Shown here: in pieces, positions 1 through 8,805 of the stretch
Numbering within the stretch: the stretch's first letter is position 1
Layout of the letters: each line of letters opens with the position of its first letter
DNA from: Prevotella sp.
GTDB lineage: Bacteria; Bacteroidota; Bacteroidia; Bacteroidales; Bacteroidaceae
Length of the DNA: 13,379 nt
Direction: 5' to 3'
Assembly (NCBI GenBank): GCA_021204605.1
Contig: JAJPZD010000256.1
Span: 1-13,379 of the forward strand
Notes under the pieces: model-generated
What the model saw: only the letters and a program-made list of their open reading frames with translations
Databases searched by the model: none
Told to the model about the DNA's origin: nothing
Translations under genes and position numbers: made by a program

Positions 1-1562
1 CGCAACGCAAACTTAGCAGTGTCGCTCCACTCCATATCAGTAATGTGCATATCCTTGCCAACCTCGAACCGTGGCGGTGGAGCTCACCGGCTTTCGTCCA
101 AAAGGCTGTGCAGGCTATGCACCGTGTTCATGGTGCCAACGGCCTCCATCTCTATCCGCAGGCAAGCTACTGGGATTGGCCCTACGCTGCTGATAAGTTG
201 GCGGACGGTGAGAGGTTACGGCAGATTGACCGCGACTGGATGTGGTATTCTGCCTGGGGCAGGTATGCGTGGAATTGCAACCGTGGCGATGACAGTGATT
301 ATTGGGTCAAGGTGATTTCCGACTATTTCGGAACGGACACCGCCAGCGCACGTAAGATTCTTGTCGCCTACAACGAGAGTGGGGAGATCGCCCCTAAACT
401 GATACGCAGATTTGGCATCACCGAGGGCAACCGGCAGACTCTTCTCCTTGGCATGAAGATCAGCCAACTTGTTAACCCTTATAAATATACTGTCTATCCG
501 GAGTTTTATGCGAGTTGCGGGCCTGCCGGTGAGAAATTGATCGAGTATGTCGAGAAGGAGTGGAATGGTGAGCCGCACAGCGGTGAGTTGCCGTTGGATA
601 TTGTTGACCAGTGTGTCAGCCATGGTGATAAGGCGGTGGCTGCTGTTTCTGGATTGGATACCAATGTAACTAAAAACAAAGAGGAGTTCGCCCGCCTTGT
701 CAATGACATGCGCTGTTACAGGGAGTTCGCTTACTCGTTCAAATATAAGGTGCTTGCCGCGCAGCAGGTACTGAATTTCAAGTGGAGCAGGGACGTGGAG
801 TATCTCGAAAAGGCTGTTCCGCTCCTCGAAAAAAGTGATTCTTGCTATGCCCGTCTTGTCGATGATACCAACGACACGTATCTCTATGCCAACAGTATGC
901 AGACTTCTCTCCGGCGTATCCCCGTGGGCGGCGATGATGGGAATTTCAAGACGTGGGAGGAAATGATACCTGTCTATAAGGAGGAGTTGGATAACCTGAA
1001 GGCGCATATCCACAGTATGCTCTTTCCTGATGTGGACAACGCCCGGCAGTTTGTCAACCCTGTTGCGCAAAATGCGGACATTACCCTGATAAGCGATTAT
1101 CCATTGGTAACGTTGGAAAAAGGCGCACAACTGTTTGAGGGGCGTGATGAGACTGTTGATTCTCTTGCTGCTGAACTTGTCGGTCTTAATGCTCTCGTCC
1201 TCAACCGTGACACTACCCGTATCAACGGTGCTACGGTGGAGTTTGAGTGTGCATCTCCCGTCCAGATGCTTGTTGGCTTCTTCATTGATGATCAGGACAA
1301 ATTCGCCTCGCCCCCGAAATTGGAGACTGATGCCACCGGCAACGACTACGGCCAGGCGGAGGCTCTTATCTCTAATGCCGTCAGTATGTCGAATATGCCT
1401 ATGGTGAATATCCATGCTTATCATTTTGACCCTGGACACCATGTCATCAACCTTCCAAAGGGGATTATCATGGTCGCTGGCTTTACTGATACTGAACTGA
1501 ATACAAGGGATGCCAAACTCAACGGTGGTAACAACGAGGTGGATTGGCTGTTCTTGAAATAA
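1..1562 (+). CDS. Large glycoside hydrolase-like protein, 3' part only (possible GH138 alpha-D-galacturonidase)
   Basis: The frame is open from base 3 with no stop before the window edge, so the 5' part is missing; about 519 residues remain, ending at TAA 1560-1562. A GTG at 45 could be read as a start but lies inside a well-formed barrel-like segment (HILANLEPWRW, then LHLYPQASYWDWPYAADK), so it is not taken as one. The Glu of NLEPWRW (bases 66-68) sits like a catalytic barrel-strand carboxylate. The aromatic barrel end is followed by a mainly helical part (roughly bases 700-1080) with a TSLRRIPVGGDDG motif, then a C-terminal beta-rich domain (about 1200-1560). The stop lies 6 bases before the GH137-GH2 gene. 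In B. thetaiotaomicron, as I recall, the GH137 gene BT0996 neighbours the GH138 alpha-galacturonidase BT0997, and the length left after the Glu fits such an enzyme. The family assignment rests on context and is tentative; another (alpha/beta)8 hydrolase family is possible. Confidence 0.5.
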   Translation, partial: QRKLSSVAPLHISNVHILANLEPWRWSSPAFVQKAVQAMHRVHGANGLHLYPQASYWDWPYAADKLADGERLRQIDRDWMWYSAWGRYAWNCNRGDDSDYWVKVISDYFGTDTASARKILVAYNESGEIAPKLIRRFGITEGNRQTLLLGMKISQLVNPYKYTVYPEFYASCGPAGEKLIEYVEKEWNGEPHSGELPLDIVDQCVSHGDKAVAAVSGLDTNVTKNKEEFARLVNDMRCYREFAYSFKYKVLAAQQVLNFKWSRDVEYLEKAVPLLEKSDSCYARLVDDTNDTYLYANSMQTSLRRIPVGGDDGNFKTWEEMIPVYKEELDNLKAHIHSMLFPDVDNARQFVNPVAQNADITLISDYPLVTLEKGAQLFEGRDETVDSLAAELVGLNALVLNRDTTRINGATVEFECASPVQMLVGFFIDDQDKFASPPKLETDATGNDYGQAEALISNAVSMSNMPMVNIHAYHFDPGHHVINLPKGIIMVAGFTDTELNTRDAKLNGGNNEVDWLFLK

Positions 1563-1568
1563 CTCATA

Positions 1569-4500
1569 ATGATGAATAGATTTATTACTTTCATATTTCT
1601 GCTTGCCGCTTGCCTGAACATTCTGGCGGGGAACAATAAAAAGACGCAGAACGCTACTGACAGAATAGTCAGTCAGACTGAAATGGCTAAGGTGTACGAA
1701 CAGGTGAGAACACCGTATAAATATGGCTTGGTGGTCGCCCCTGAGACCAATAACCGTAAGTTCGACTGCCCTACGGTGTTCCGTGTGGATGATTCCTGGT
1801 ACATGACTTACGTCTGCTACAACGGCTCCGGCGGTACCGACGGCAGGGGCTATGAGACGTGGCTCGCCAAAAGTGCTGACTTGCTGCATTGGCAGACATT
1901 GGGAAGAATCCTCGCATACGGTGATGACTGCTGGGACCTCAACCAGCGTGGCGGCTTCCCGGCTCTCATCGACTATGAGTGGGGCGGCAGTTACAATATC
2001 CACAAGTTCAACGGCAATTACTGGATGACGTATATCGGTGGCCCCGGCTCCGGCTACGAGGCTGTCAACGCTCCGTTGAGCATCGGCTTGGCTTCTACTG
2101 CTGATGATGTTACGACGGCTCATCAGTGGACTACATACGATAAACCGATTCTTACCTACAACGAGAAGAAAGCGCAGTGGTGGGAGCAGATGACGCAGTA
2201 CAAGAGTACTGTGTATGAGGTTGACAAGAGCAAGTTTGGCTTCCGCTTTATGATGTATTACAACGCCGGGGGCAAGGACGCCACTCACCCCAAAGGAGAG
2301 CGCATCGGCGTGGCGTTCTCCAACGACATGAAAAAGTGGAAGAGGTATGAGAACAACCCTATCTTCGCCCACGACAGCGACGGCACGATAACGGGGGATG
2401 CGCAGATTGTGAAGATGGGCGACCTCTATGTGATGTTTTATTTCTCTGCTTTCAATCCCACGAGGGATTACTATGCCTACAACACTTTCGCCGCCAGTTA
2501 TGACATGATCAACTGGTACGACTGGGAGGGGGATGACCTTATCATCCCTTCAAAAACGTATGATGAGATGTTCGCTCACAAAAGTTATGTGGTGAAATAT
2601 AATGATGTGGTGTATCACTTTTATTGTGCTGTCAACAATGCGGGGCAACGGGGTATCGCTGTCGCTACAAGCAAGCCGCTGGGTATCAGCGAAGTATCGT
2701 TCCCCGAACCAAGTCCTACTGGGAAACGTTTTTCTAAGTCGCTCAACGACAACTGGAATATCTCTTTCGACGGGAAGGCTTTCACGGAGAATATCCCTTT
2801 CAACCTGGATGATTACTACGGTGCTCTCCAGAAGGAGCATGGCAACCTGCATGGCGATGCAGTGTTCACCAAATCGTTCTCTGCTCCTGATTTAGACAAC
2901 AAACAGTATTTCCTGCGCTTTGAGGGCGTCGGCACGTATGCGGAGTTAATCCTCAACGGCAACAACTTAGGACGCTTTGATATTGGGCGCACAACAGAGA
3001 CGATTGACATTACGGAGGCTGTCCTCAAGGGGAAAGAAAACAGCCTGGTGGTTAGGGTGTCTCATCCAAGTGGTATTACCGATATGCCTTGGGTCTGCGG
3101 CGGTTGTAGTTCGGAATATGGTTTCAGTGAGGGCTCGCAACCATTCGGTATCTTCCGCCCTGTGGTGCTTGAGGTTACCGACAAGGTGAGAATAGAACCG
3201 TTTGGCGTGCATATTTGGAACAATGTGGCGGCGGACAGCATATTCTTAGAGACGGAAATTCACAACTATAGTAACGACCGTGCGGAGATAAATTTCACCA
3301 GTAAGTTCTCTGATGCTACTGGCAAGCAGGTGTTCCGGCTTTCCGAAGATGTGGCCTTAGAAGCTGGTGAGACTAAGACGATACGTCAGGCTACGTCAAT
3401 AAATGACCCTCACCTGTGGAGTACCGATGACCCATATCTGTATCAGTTGAGCAGTATCATAAAGCGCGACGGTAAGGCGACGGATGATTGTCTCACGCCC
3501 TTTGGCATAAGGTCTTTGTCTTTCCCTCTAAGCCGAAACAACGGCGACAACCGTTTCCTTCTCAACGGAACACCTGTGTATATCAACGGTGTCTGCGAGT
3601 ATGAGCACCTGTTGGGACAGAGTCATGCGTTCTCTGACAAACAGATTGATGCCCGTATCAAGGAGGTGAAAAATGCCGGTTTCAACGCTTTCAGGGATGC
3701 GCATCAGCCGCATAACTTGCATTACAACGAATTGCTCGACAAAGTGGGAATACTCTGGTGGACACAGTTCTCCGCCCATATCTGGTACGACACCCCACAG
3801 TTCCGCGAGAGTTTCAAGCGACACCTCGTGCAGTGGGTGAAGGAGCGGCGTAATTCGCCTTCCTTAATGCTATGGGGCTTGCAGAACGAGAGTACGCTTC
3901 CGGCTGACTTTGCCAAAGAGTGTTCCGACATTATCCGACAGCTTGACCCTACGTGTGGCACGATGAGGCTTATCACTACTTGCAACGGTGGTGAGGGAAC
4001 CGACTGGAACGTGGTGCAGAACTGGAGTGGTACGTATGGCGGCAACTTGGAGAATTATGGTAATGAACTGAAACAGACTGACCAACTGCTAAACGGTGAG
4101 TATGGTGCCTGGCGCACTTTCGGCAACCATACTGGCTTGGATTATACTGAAGAAAATCAGTGCGACATTCTTGAACGCAAAATGCAACTTGCTGAAAGTG
4201 TTCACGATAGTGTCTGCGGTCAGTTCCTCTGGCCTTTACAGAGCCATGACAACCCCGGACGCAGTCAGCCAGACGAGGCTCTGAGGCGCATCGACAAGGT
4301 GGGCCCGTTCAACTACAAGGGTATCTTCACGGCTTGGGAACAACCTACTGATGCTTTTTATCTGTACAAGTCGCGCCATATCTCTGCCGACAGGGAACCA
4401 GTGGTGTATATCGTGCCTGGCATCCAGCAGGACAGTGTCAGGGTGTACAGCAACTGTGAGGAGGTGCGCCTCTCCTGCGGTGACTGGGCGGAGACAAAAA

Positions 4501-5624
4501 AGAAATCTCCTGATTCATCTCTCTTTAAATGGTATAGCGTGAAATTGAATGGTGATGTTCTCACTGCAACGGCTTATCATAACGGCGTTGAGGTGGCATC
4601 TCACTCTATGGCTCTTGAAGGATATAAGGATTGGGATGAGGACATTCTGAAACCTGAGAAAGGATATAAATATCTTTACAACCTCAACTGTGGCGGTGAT
4701 GAATACGTTGATTCTTTCGGTAACACTTGGTTGCAGGACAATACGCAATGGTCTAAGTCATGGGGAAATAAGTTCCCTGATGAGGTAAGTCCTTATCAGA
4801 CTTCCCAGACGTGCAACAATCATCTGCTTGCCTCGCCTCTGTTCCGCACATCTCGTTTCGGAAGGCATGCGCTCTCGTTCTCGTTCCCCGCAAAGCCAGG
4901 CGACTACCGTGTAGAACTCTATTTCATTGAACCGTGGTATGGCATCGGTGAGAGTGAGACAACGGATTATGAGGGCTTGCGCCTGTTTGACGTGGCTGTC
5001 AACGACAGTGTCTATATCAAAGACCTTGACCTCTGGGCTCAGGCACGTTATGGAAAGCCGTATAAGCGTGTATTGAATGTGCATAATAATAGTAACATTA
5101 TAAAAATCAACTTCCCGAAAGTCAACGCTGGACAGGCTATAATCTCTGCCATTGCCATTGCTACTGAAAACAATAATGGTGAGGCTGACGGTATTGACGT
5201 GGCGGCAGATAATGTCATTCCTGAAGATAAAAATATGTGGGAGATTTTCGACAATGACATCCTCACGCATACGCCTGACAGCCTGTTGCCGCCCCGTAGC
5301 GACAACTCGATAACGGTTGACGGCTCACTCTCAAAGGGTGTTATGACCTGGAAATACAATGTCGGGGTGGCTAAGGTCTATGCCCTGCGTTTCCGCTACT
5401 ATAACCCGGAAAAGGAAAGGGTGTTCCACGTTACAATATCTGATGCCAACGGTGTCGTTTACAAGGAGGATGACATCACTTTCGTTAAGACTCCTGAGAA
5501 GATCACCAAACGCAGGAACACGAGTATCACTACCGGCTCACAGACTAATGCCGGCAACTACATAGTAACGCTCTCCGGCGAGGGTATCGACAAGATGATC
5601 TTCGACCAACTGACGATAGAATAA
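1569..5624 (+). CDS. Bifunctional GH137-like beta-L-arabinofuranosidase / GH2 beta-glucuronidase with malectin-like domain
   Basis: A 1351-residue exported multidomain enzyme. Residues 1-21 form a signal peptide; LLAAC (11-15) resembles a lipobox but the next residues (LNILAG) also fit a type I signal. Residues about 45-390 form a five-bladed beta-propeller with repeated strand motifs (FDCPTVFRV, WYMTYV, NYWMTYIGG, LYVMFYF). E164 (GYEA) and E244 (GERIG), about 80 residues apart, are candidate catalytic carboxylates, matching the spacing I recall for GH137 BT0996. A GH2 module follows: jelly-roll about 395-570, Ig-like about 575-660, barrel about 665-950, with acid/base E774 in GLQNES and nucleophile E844 in NGEYGAW. 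N915-Y-K917-G matches the NxKG motif with which beta-glucuronidases bind the carboxylate. A malectin-like CBM57 domain begins near LNCGGDEY (1039-1046) and ends near 1195; a final beta-sandwich covers about 1210-1351. On RG-II it would remove beta-L-Araf from chain B and GlcA from chain A. The start is the first of two adjacent ATGs. The architecture call is strong; the substrates are inferred. Confidence 0.82.
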   Translation: MMNRFITFIFLLAACLNILAGNNKKTQNATDRIVSQTEMAKVYEQVRTPYKYGLVVAPETNNRKFDCPTVFRVDDSWYMTYVCYNGSGGTDGRGYETWLAKSADLLHWQTLGRILAYGDDCWDLNQRGGFPALIDYEWGGSYNIHKFNGNYWMTYIGGPGSGYEAVNAPLSIGLASTADDVTTAHQWTTYDKPILTYNEKKAQWWEQMTQYKSTVYEVDKSKFGFRFMMYYNAGGKDATHPKGERIGVAFSNDMKKWKRYENNPIFAHDSDGTITGDAQIVKMGDLYVMFYFSAFNPTRDYYAYNTFAASYDMINWYDWEGDDLIIPSKTYDEMFAHKSYVVKYNDVVYHFYCAVNNAGQRGIAVATSKPLGISEVSFPEPSPTGKRFSKSLNDNWNISFDGKAFTENIPFNLDDYYGALQKEHGNLHGDAVFTKSFSAPDLDNKQYFLRFEGVGTYAELILNGNNLGRFDIGRTTETIDITEAVLKGKENSLVVRVSHPSGITDMPWVCGGCSSEYGFSEGSQPFGIFRPVVLEVTDKVRIEPFGVHIWNNVAADSIFLETEIHNYSNDRAEINFTSKFSDATGKQVFRLSEDVALEAGETKTIRQATSINDPHLWSTDDPYLYQLSSIIKRDGKATDDCLTPFGIRSLSFPLSRNNGDNRFLLNGTPVYINGVCEYEHLLGQSHAFSDKQIDARIKEVKNAGFNAFRDAHQPHNLHYNELLDKVGILWWTQFSAHIWYDTPQFRESFKRHLVQWVKERRNSPSLMLWGLQNESTLPADFAKECSDIIRQLDPTCGTMRLITTCNGGEGTDWNVVQNWSGTYGGNLENYGNELKQTDQLLNGEYGAWRTFGNHTGLDYTEENQCDILERKMQLAESVHDSVCGQFLWPLQSHDNPGRSQPDEALRRIDKVGPFNYKGIFTAWEQPTDAFYLYKSRHISADREPVVYIVPGIQQDSVRVYSNCEEVRLSCGDWAETKKKSPDSSLFKWYSVKLNGDVLTATAYHNGVEVASHSMALEGYKDWDEDILKPEKGYKYLYNLNCGGDEYVDSFGNTWLQDNTQWSKSWGNKFPDEVSPYQTSQTCNNHLLASPLFRTSRFGRHALSFSFPAKPGDYRVELYFIEPWYGIGESETTDYEGLRLFDVAVNDSVYIKDLDLWAQARYGKPYKRVLNVHNNSNIIKINFPKVNAGQAIISAIAIATENNNGEADGIDVAADNVIPEDKNMWEIFDNDILTHTPDSLLPPRSDNSITVDGSLSKGVMTWKYNVGVAKVYALRFRYYNPEKERVFHVTISDANGVVYKEDDITFVKTPEKITKRRNTSITTGSQTNAGNYIVTLSGEGIDKMIFDQLTIE

Positions 5625-5645
5625 CAACTTGATAACATCTGAACG

Positions 5646-8600
5646 ATGAGGAAAATATTGTTTATAAACATATTCATATCTTGCTCCCTTTTTGCAACGG
5701 CGCAGGGACATGACTGGGAAAACCAGTATGTCCTCTCTAAAAACCGTGAACAGGCAAGGGCGACGTTTGTTCCGTATCTCAATACTCCAGGCGACATGAC
5801 TCTGTCGCTCGACGGTAAGTGGAAATTCAACTGGACAAAAACGCCTGATGAACAACCTGCAGAGTTCTACAAAACTGACTTTGATGACAGTGCCTGGACA
5901 ACCTTTGACGTGCCAGGCGACTGGGAGATGAACGGTTACGGCACGCCTATTTACAGCAGTTCTGGTTATACCTTCAAAATAAATCCGCCTTTCGTTATGG
6001 ACGAACCGCGAAGTACTTACACTACTTACATCGAGAGAAATCCTACTGGTTGCTACCGGCGCTCTTTCACACTCCCTTCTGATTGGAACGGCAAGGAGGT
6101 GTTCATTCACTTCGGCTCGGTGTCAAGTGCTTTCTATGTCTATGTCAACGGTGAGGAGGTGGGTTATTCGCAGGGCGCTATGGAACCGGCGGAGTTCCGT
6201 CTTACACCATACCTTCACAGTGGGGAAAATCAAGTCTCCCTCAAGGTACTGAAATATTCTGATGGCACGTATCTTGAGGACCAGGATATGTGGCGCATTG
6301 CCGGCATTCATAGGAGCGTGTATCTCTATGCCACGCCTGACATCCGTATCGCTGACTTCGGAGTGAGAACGGAACTTGATGACAACTATGACAACGCCAC
6401 TCTCATCATCGACCCTAAACTAAGCGTTACAGGGAAACAGCGTGGTGAGGGGTTTAGCATTGAGGCGCAACTGTTTGATGCTGACGGCAAGGCCGTGCTC
6501 GACACTGCCCTCTGGCAGGATGCTGTGCCTGTGCTCAATATCGACCATAAGGCGAAGATTATGAACGCCCGTAATCCGCAGCGCGGCTACCCTGCCTGGG
6601 GCTGGCTGAAAGCGGATATTAAGTCTCCGCATAAGTGGACTGCTGAAACTCCTTATCTCTATACTTTGCAACTGTCATTGGTTGACTCTCTCGGCAATGT
6701 CGTTGAGCGTGCTGACACAAAAGTAGGGTTCAGGAAATTGGAAATAAAAGATGGTATGTTCCTCGTCAACGGCAAACAGGTGCGCTTCCGTGGTGTCAAC
6801 CGCCATGAGATGGACCCGCTCAACGGCAAGGTGATGACGGAGGAACGAATGTTGAAAGAGATAAAACTGCTGAAACAGTGTAATATCAATGCTGTGCGCA
6901 CCTGTCATTATCCCAATACGCCACGGTGGTATGAACTGTGTGATGAGTATGGTATCTACATTATGGATGAGGCTGACATTGAGGAACATGGTTTGCGTGG
7001 ACAACTTGCTAACGACCCTTCTTGGGCGGCTGCTTTCTTGGACAGGACACAACGTTTAGTGATACGCGACCGCAACCATCCGTGCGTGGTGTTCTGGTCT
7101 CTCGGCAACGAGTCGGGCTGGGGTGCGAACTTCGCCGCTACAAGTGCGTGGATTCATGAGTACGACCCTACCCGCTTCGTGCATTATGAGGGTGCGCAGG
7201 GGGATGACAACAAAGACCCTTTAGCTGTTGATGTAATTAGCAGGTTTTATCCTCGTGTCATGGACGACTATCTCAACCCTGGTGTTGCTGACAATAATAT
7301 GGAGCGGCCCGAGAATGCCCGCTGGGAACGTCTGCTCGGTATAGCGCAGAAAACTAATGATAACCGTCCTGTGCTTACGAGTGAGTATGCCCACGCCATG
7401 GGTAACGCTCTCGGTAACTTCAGGGAGTATTGGGATGAGATTTACAGTAATCCTCGTATGTTAGGCGGTTTTATCTGGGAATGGGCCGACGAGGGCATCT
7501 ACAAGGTGCGTGATGATGGCAAGACTATGGTGGCTTACGGTGGTGACTTCGGCGACTCGCCCAACCTCGGTGCGTTCTGCATCAAGGGTATCGTTACGTC
7601 TGACTGTGAGCCGACCCCAAAATACTATGAGGTGAAAGCTGTCTATGCGCCTGTTAAACTGACACTCGATGGCAACAAGGTAAATGTGGTTAAATTAGAT
7701 GAGTATTTCTCTCTTGACAACTGCTGTTTATTATTCGAACTGACCGAAAATGGAAAGGTTACGAAGAAGGGCGAACTGAATGATTTCACTCTTCCTGAAC
7801 TGAAATATGACAATGATGCTGATGTCCGTCTGAACGTGTCTGTCGTGTTGGCAAATGCAGCGCCATGGGCTGATGAGGGCTTCGAGATTGCCAAAGAACA
7901 GTTTGCTATTAACGACCGACTCTCCTCTGCTTTCAGGGCAAAGGCATTGAAAACAGGTAAACAGACAGATGTAGAGACTGCCGAAAGGTGGTTTGACATG
8001 GTGCGTCCTCATTTCTTCCGCGCCCCAACAGACAATGACCTCGGGTTCGGGAATTGGATAGCAAAGGACTGGAAAAGCCAACAACTTGATACTGCTAATA
8101 TCGTCATCACAAAACCCCTGACTTCCACGGTGAACGCTGACGGTACTGTTACAGTTACTGTCTCTACCGAAAGCAGATGTGCCAACGGCTCAATTAAAAC
8201 TGATTATACTTATACTATGGATGCTGACGGTAATGTTGATTTCACTGCAATTTACTCGCCTGAAGGTGAACTGCCTCCTCTGCCATGCGTGGGCAATACC
8301 TTTGTGCTGCCGCAAACAATCACTAATGTTTCTTGGTATGGCATGGGTCCTTTGGACAGTTATCCTGACCGTTTGGAGGCTGCCTCGATAAATCGTTGGA
8401 GCGGCAGTGTCGCTGAGCAGTACGTTCATTATGCCCGTCCGCAGGACAGTGGCAACCATGAGCAGGTTGCAGAGATAACTCTAAGAGATGTCAACGGAAA
8501 TGTTGCTTATACGATAACTGCTGAGGGAGGCACTCCATTCTCGTTCTCTGTTCTTCCTTATTCTGTTAATCAGTTGTATAACACGAAGCACGACTGTGAT

Positions 8601-8747
8601 CTCACCGTTGAGGATAATGTTTATCTCAATATCGATGCTGCCGTTTTAGGCTTGGGCAACAGCAGTTGTGGCCCTGGTGTTCTCACCAAATATACCATTC
8701 CGCAGCAACAACATCAGTTGCACCTTAGGTTCACAAAAAATAAATAG
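5646..8747 (+). CDS. GH2 enzyme of LacZ type (beta-galactosidase or beta-galacturonidase)
   Basis: A 1033-residue exported GH2 enzyme of normal LacZ length. Residues 1-20 are a signal peptide ending FATAQG. The mature part starts with the usual WENQ...ARATF segment, then a jelly-roll to about 225 containing SDGTYLEDQDMW, an Ig-like domain to about 365, the barrel about 369-660, and a C-terminal Bgal_small_N-type domain with RPHFFRAPTDND (787-798) and WYGMGPLDSYPDR (897-909). LacZ active-site residues are present: H387 (NRHE), H421 (CHYP), E446 and H448 (IEEHG, magnesium ligands), acid/base E489 (GNES), and nucleophile E580 (SEYAHAMGN). D206 corresponds to LacZ D201. However, the sodium-binding Asn of LacZ (N604 in FCMNG) is Lys here (F644-C-I-K647-G). 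A Lys next to O6 could favour a carboxylate, so beta-galacturonidase is a real alternative to beta-galactosidase. The gene starts 21 bases after the fusion gene and is probably co-transcribed. GH2 assignment is near certain; substrate is open. Confidence 0.88.
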   Translation: MRKILFINIFISCSLFATAQGHDWENQYVLSKNREQARATFVPYLNTPGDMTLSLDGKWKFNWTKTPDEQPAEFYKTDFDDSAWTTFDVPGDWEMNGYGTPIYSSSGYTFKINPPFVMDEPRSTYTTYIERNPTGCYRRSFTLPSDWNGKEVFIHFGSVSSAFYVYVNGEEVGYSQGAMEPAEFRLTPYLHSGENQVSLKVLKYSDGTYLEDQDMWRIAGIHRSVYLYATPDIRIADFGVRTELDDNYDNATLIIDPKLSVTGKQRGEGFSIEAQLFDADGKAVLDTALWQDAVPVLNIDHKAKIMNARNPQRGYPAWGWLKADIKSPHKWTAETPYLYTLQLSLVDSLGNVVERADTKVGFRKLEIKDGMFLVNGKQVRFRGVNRHEMDPLNGKVMTEERMLKEIKLLKQCNINAVRTCHYPNTPRWYELCDEYGIYIMDEADIEEHGLRGQLANDPSWAAAFLDRTQRLVIRDRNHPCVVFWSLGNESGWGANFAATSAWIHEYDPTRFVHYEGAQGDDNKDPLAVDVISRFYPRVMDDYLNPGVADNNMERPENARWERLLGIAQKTNDNRPVLTSEYAHAMGNALGNFREYWDEIYSNPRMLGGFIWEWADEGIYKVRDDGKTMVAYGGDFGDSPNLGAFCIKGIVTSDCEPTPKYYEVKAVYAPVKLTLDGNKVNVVKLDEYFSLDNCCLLFELTENGKVTKKGELNDFTLPELKYDNDADVRLNVSVVLANAAPWADEGFEIAKEQFAINDRLSSAFRAKALKTGKQTDVETAERWFDMVRPHFFRAPTDNDLGFGNWIAKDWKSQQLDTANIVITKPLTSTVNADGTVTVTVSTESRCANGSIKTDYTYTMDADGNVDFTAIYSPEGELPPLPCVGNTFVLPQTITNVSWYGMGPLDSYPDRLEAASINRWSGSVAEQYVHYARPQDSGNHEQVAEITLRDVNGNVAYTITAEGGTPFSFSVLPYSVNQLYNTKHDCDLTVEDNVYLNIDAAVLGLGNSSCGPGVLTKYTIPQQQHQLHLRFTKNK

Positions 8748-8755
8748 TCGGGTAA

Positions 8756-8788
8756 ATGAAAAAACTCGTTATCCTTTACAATAAATGA
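8756..8788 (+). other. Mini reading frame in leader of the following GH2 gene
   Basis: Ten codons (MKKLVILYNK) ending at TGA 8786-8788. The stop overlaps the ATG (8785-8787) of a second mini frame as ATGA. The peptide looks like the beginning of a signal peptide. It may be chance, a relic of a duplicated gene start, or a translated leader; nothing in the sequence proves expression. Confidence 0.2.
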
Positions 8789-8805
8789 AAAATCCATTAT
8801 TATGA
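8785..8805 (+). other. Second mini reading frame, overlapping the GH2 start codon
   Basis: Six codons (MKNPLL) ending at TGA 8803-8805, which overlaps the ATG (8802-8804) of the downstream GH2 gene as ATGA. With the preceding mini frame it forms a chain of two stop-start overlaps leading into the gene, a geometry that would permit translational coupling. Expression is unproven. Confidence 0.2.

Noticed and set aside
45..1562. GTG at 45 as the true start of the first gene
   Set aside because: The frame is open upstream to the window edge, and the sequence around 45 is already inside a conserved-looking barrel strand with no signal peptide.
216..2372. Long antisense open frame (718 codons) across the end of gene 1 and the start of gene 2
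   Set aside because: It is in the same codon register as the sense genes, so it stays open only because they avoid TTA, CTA and TCA codons. Its product shows no recognisable domain, and it spans a gene boundary whose two sides are well explained by the + strand.
1700..2740. Calling the propeller of the fusion a GH43 domain
   Set aside because: The fold is similar, but the fusion to GH2 with a malectin-like domain and the E164/E244 spacing fit GH137 better. GH43 remains a fallback if alignment shows its Asp/Asp/Glu triad.
4758..6110. Antisense frames at 4758-5270 and 5538-6110
   Set aside because: Both lie opposite strongly supported hydrolase domains (the malectin-like/C-terminal region and the LacZ-type N-terminus) and show no domain of their own.
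8748..8801. Terminator or promoter between the two stand-alone GH2 genes
   Set aside because: No stem followed by a T-run and no TAnnTTTG element were seen; only the mini frames stand out.
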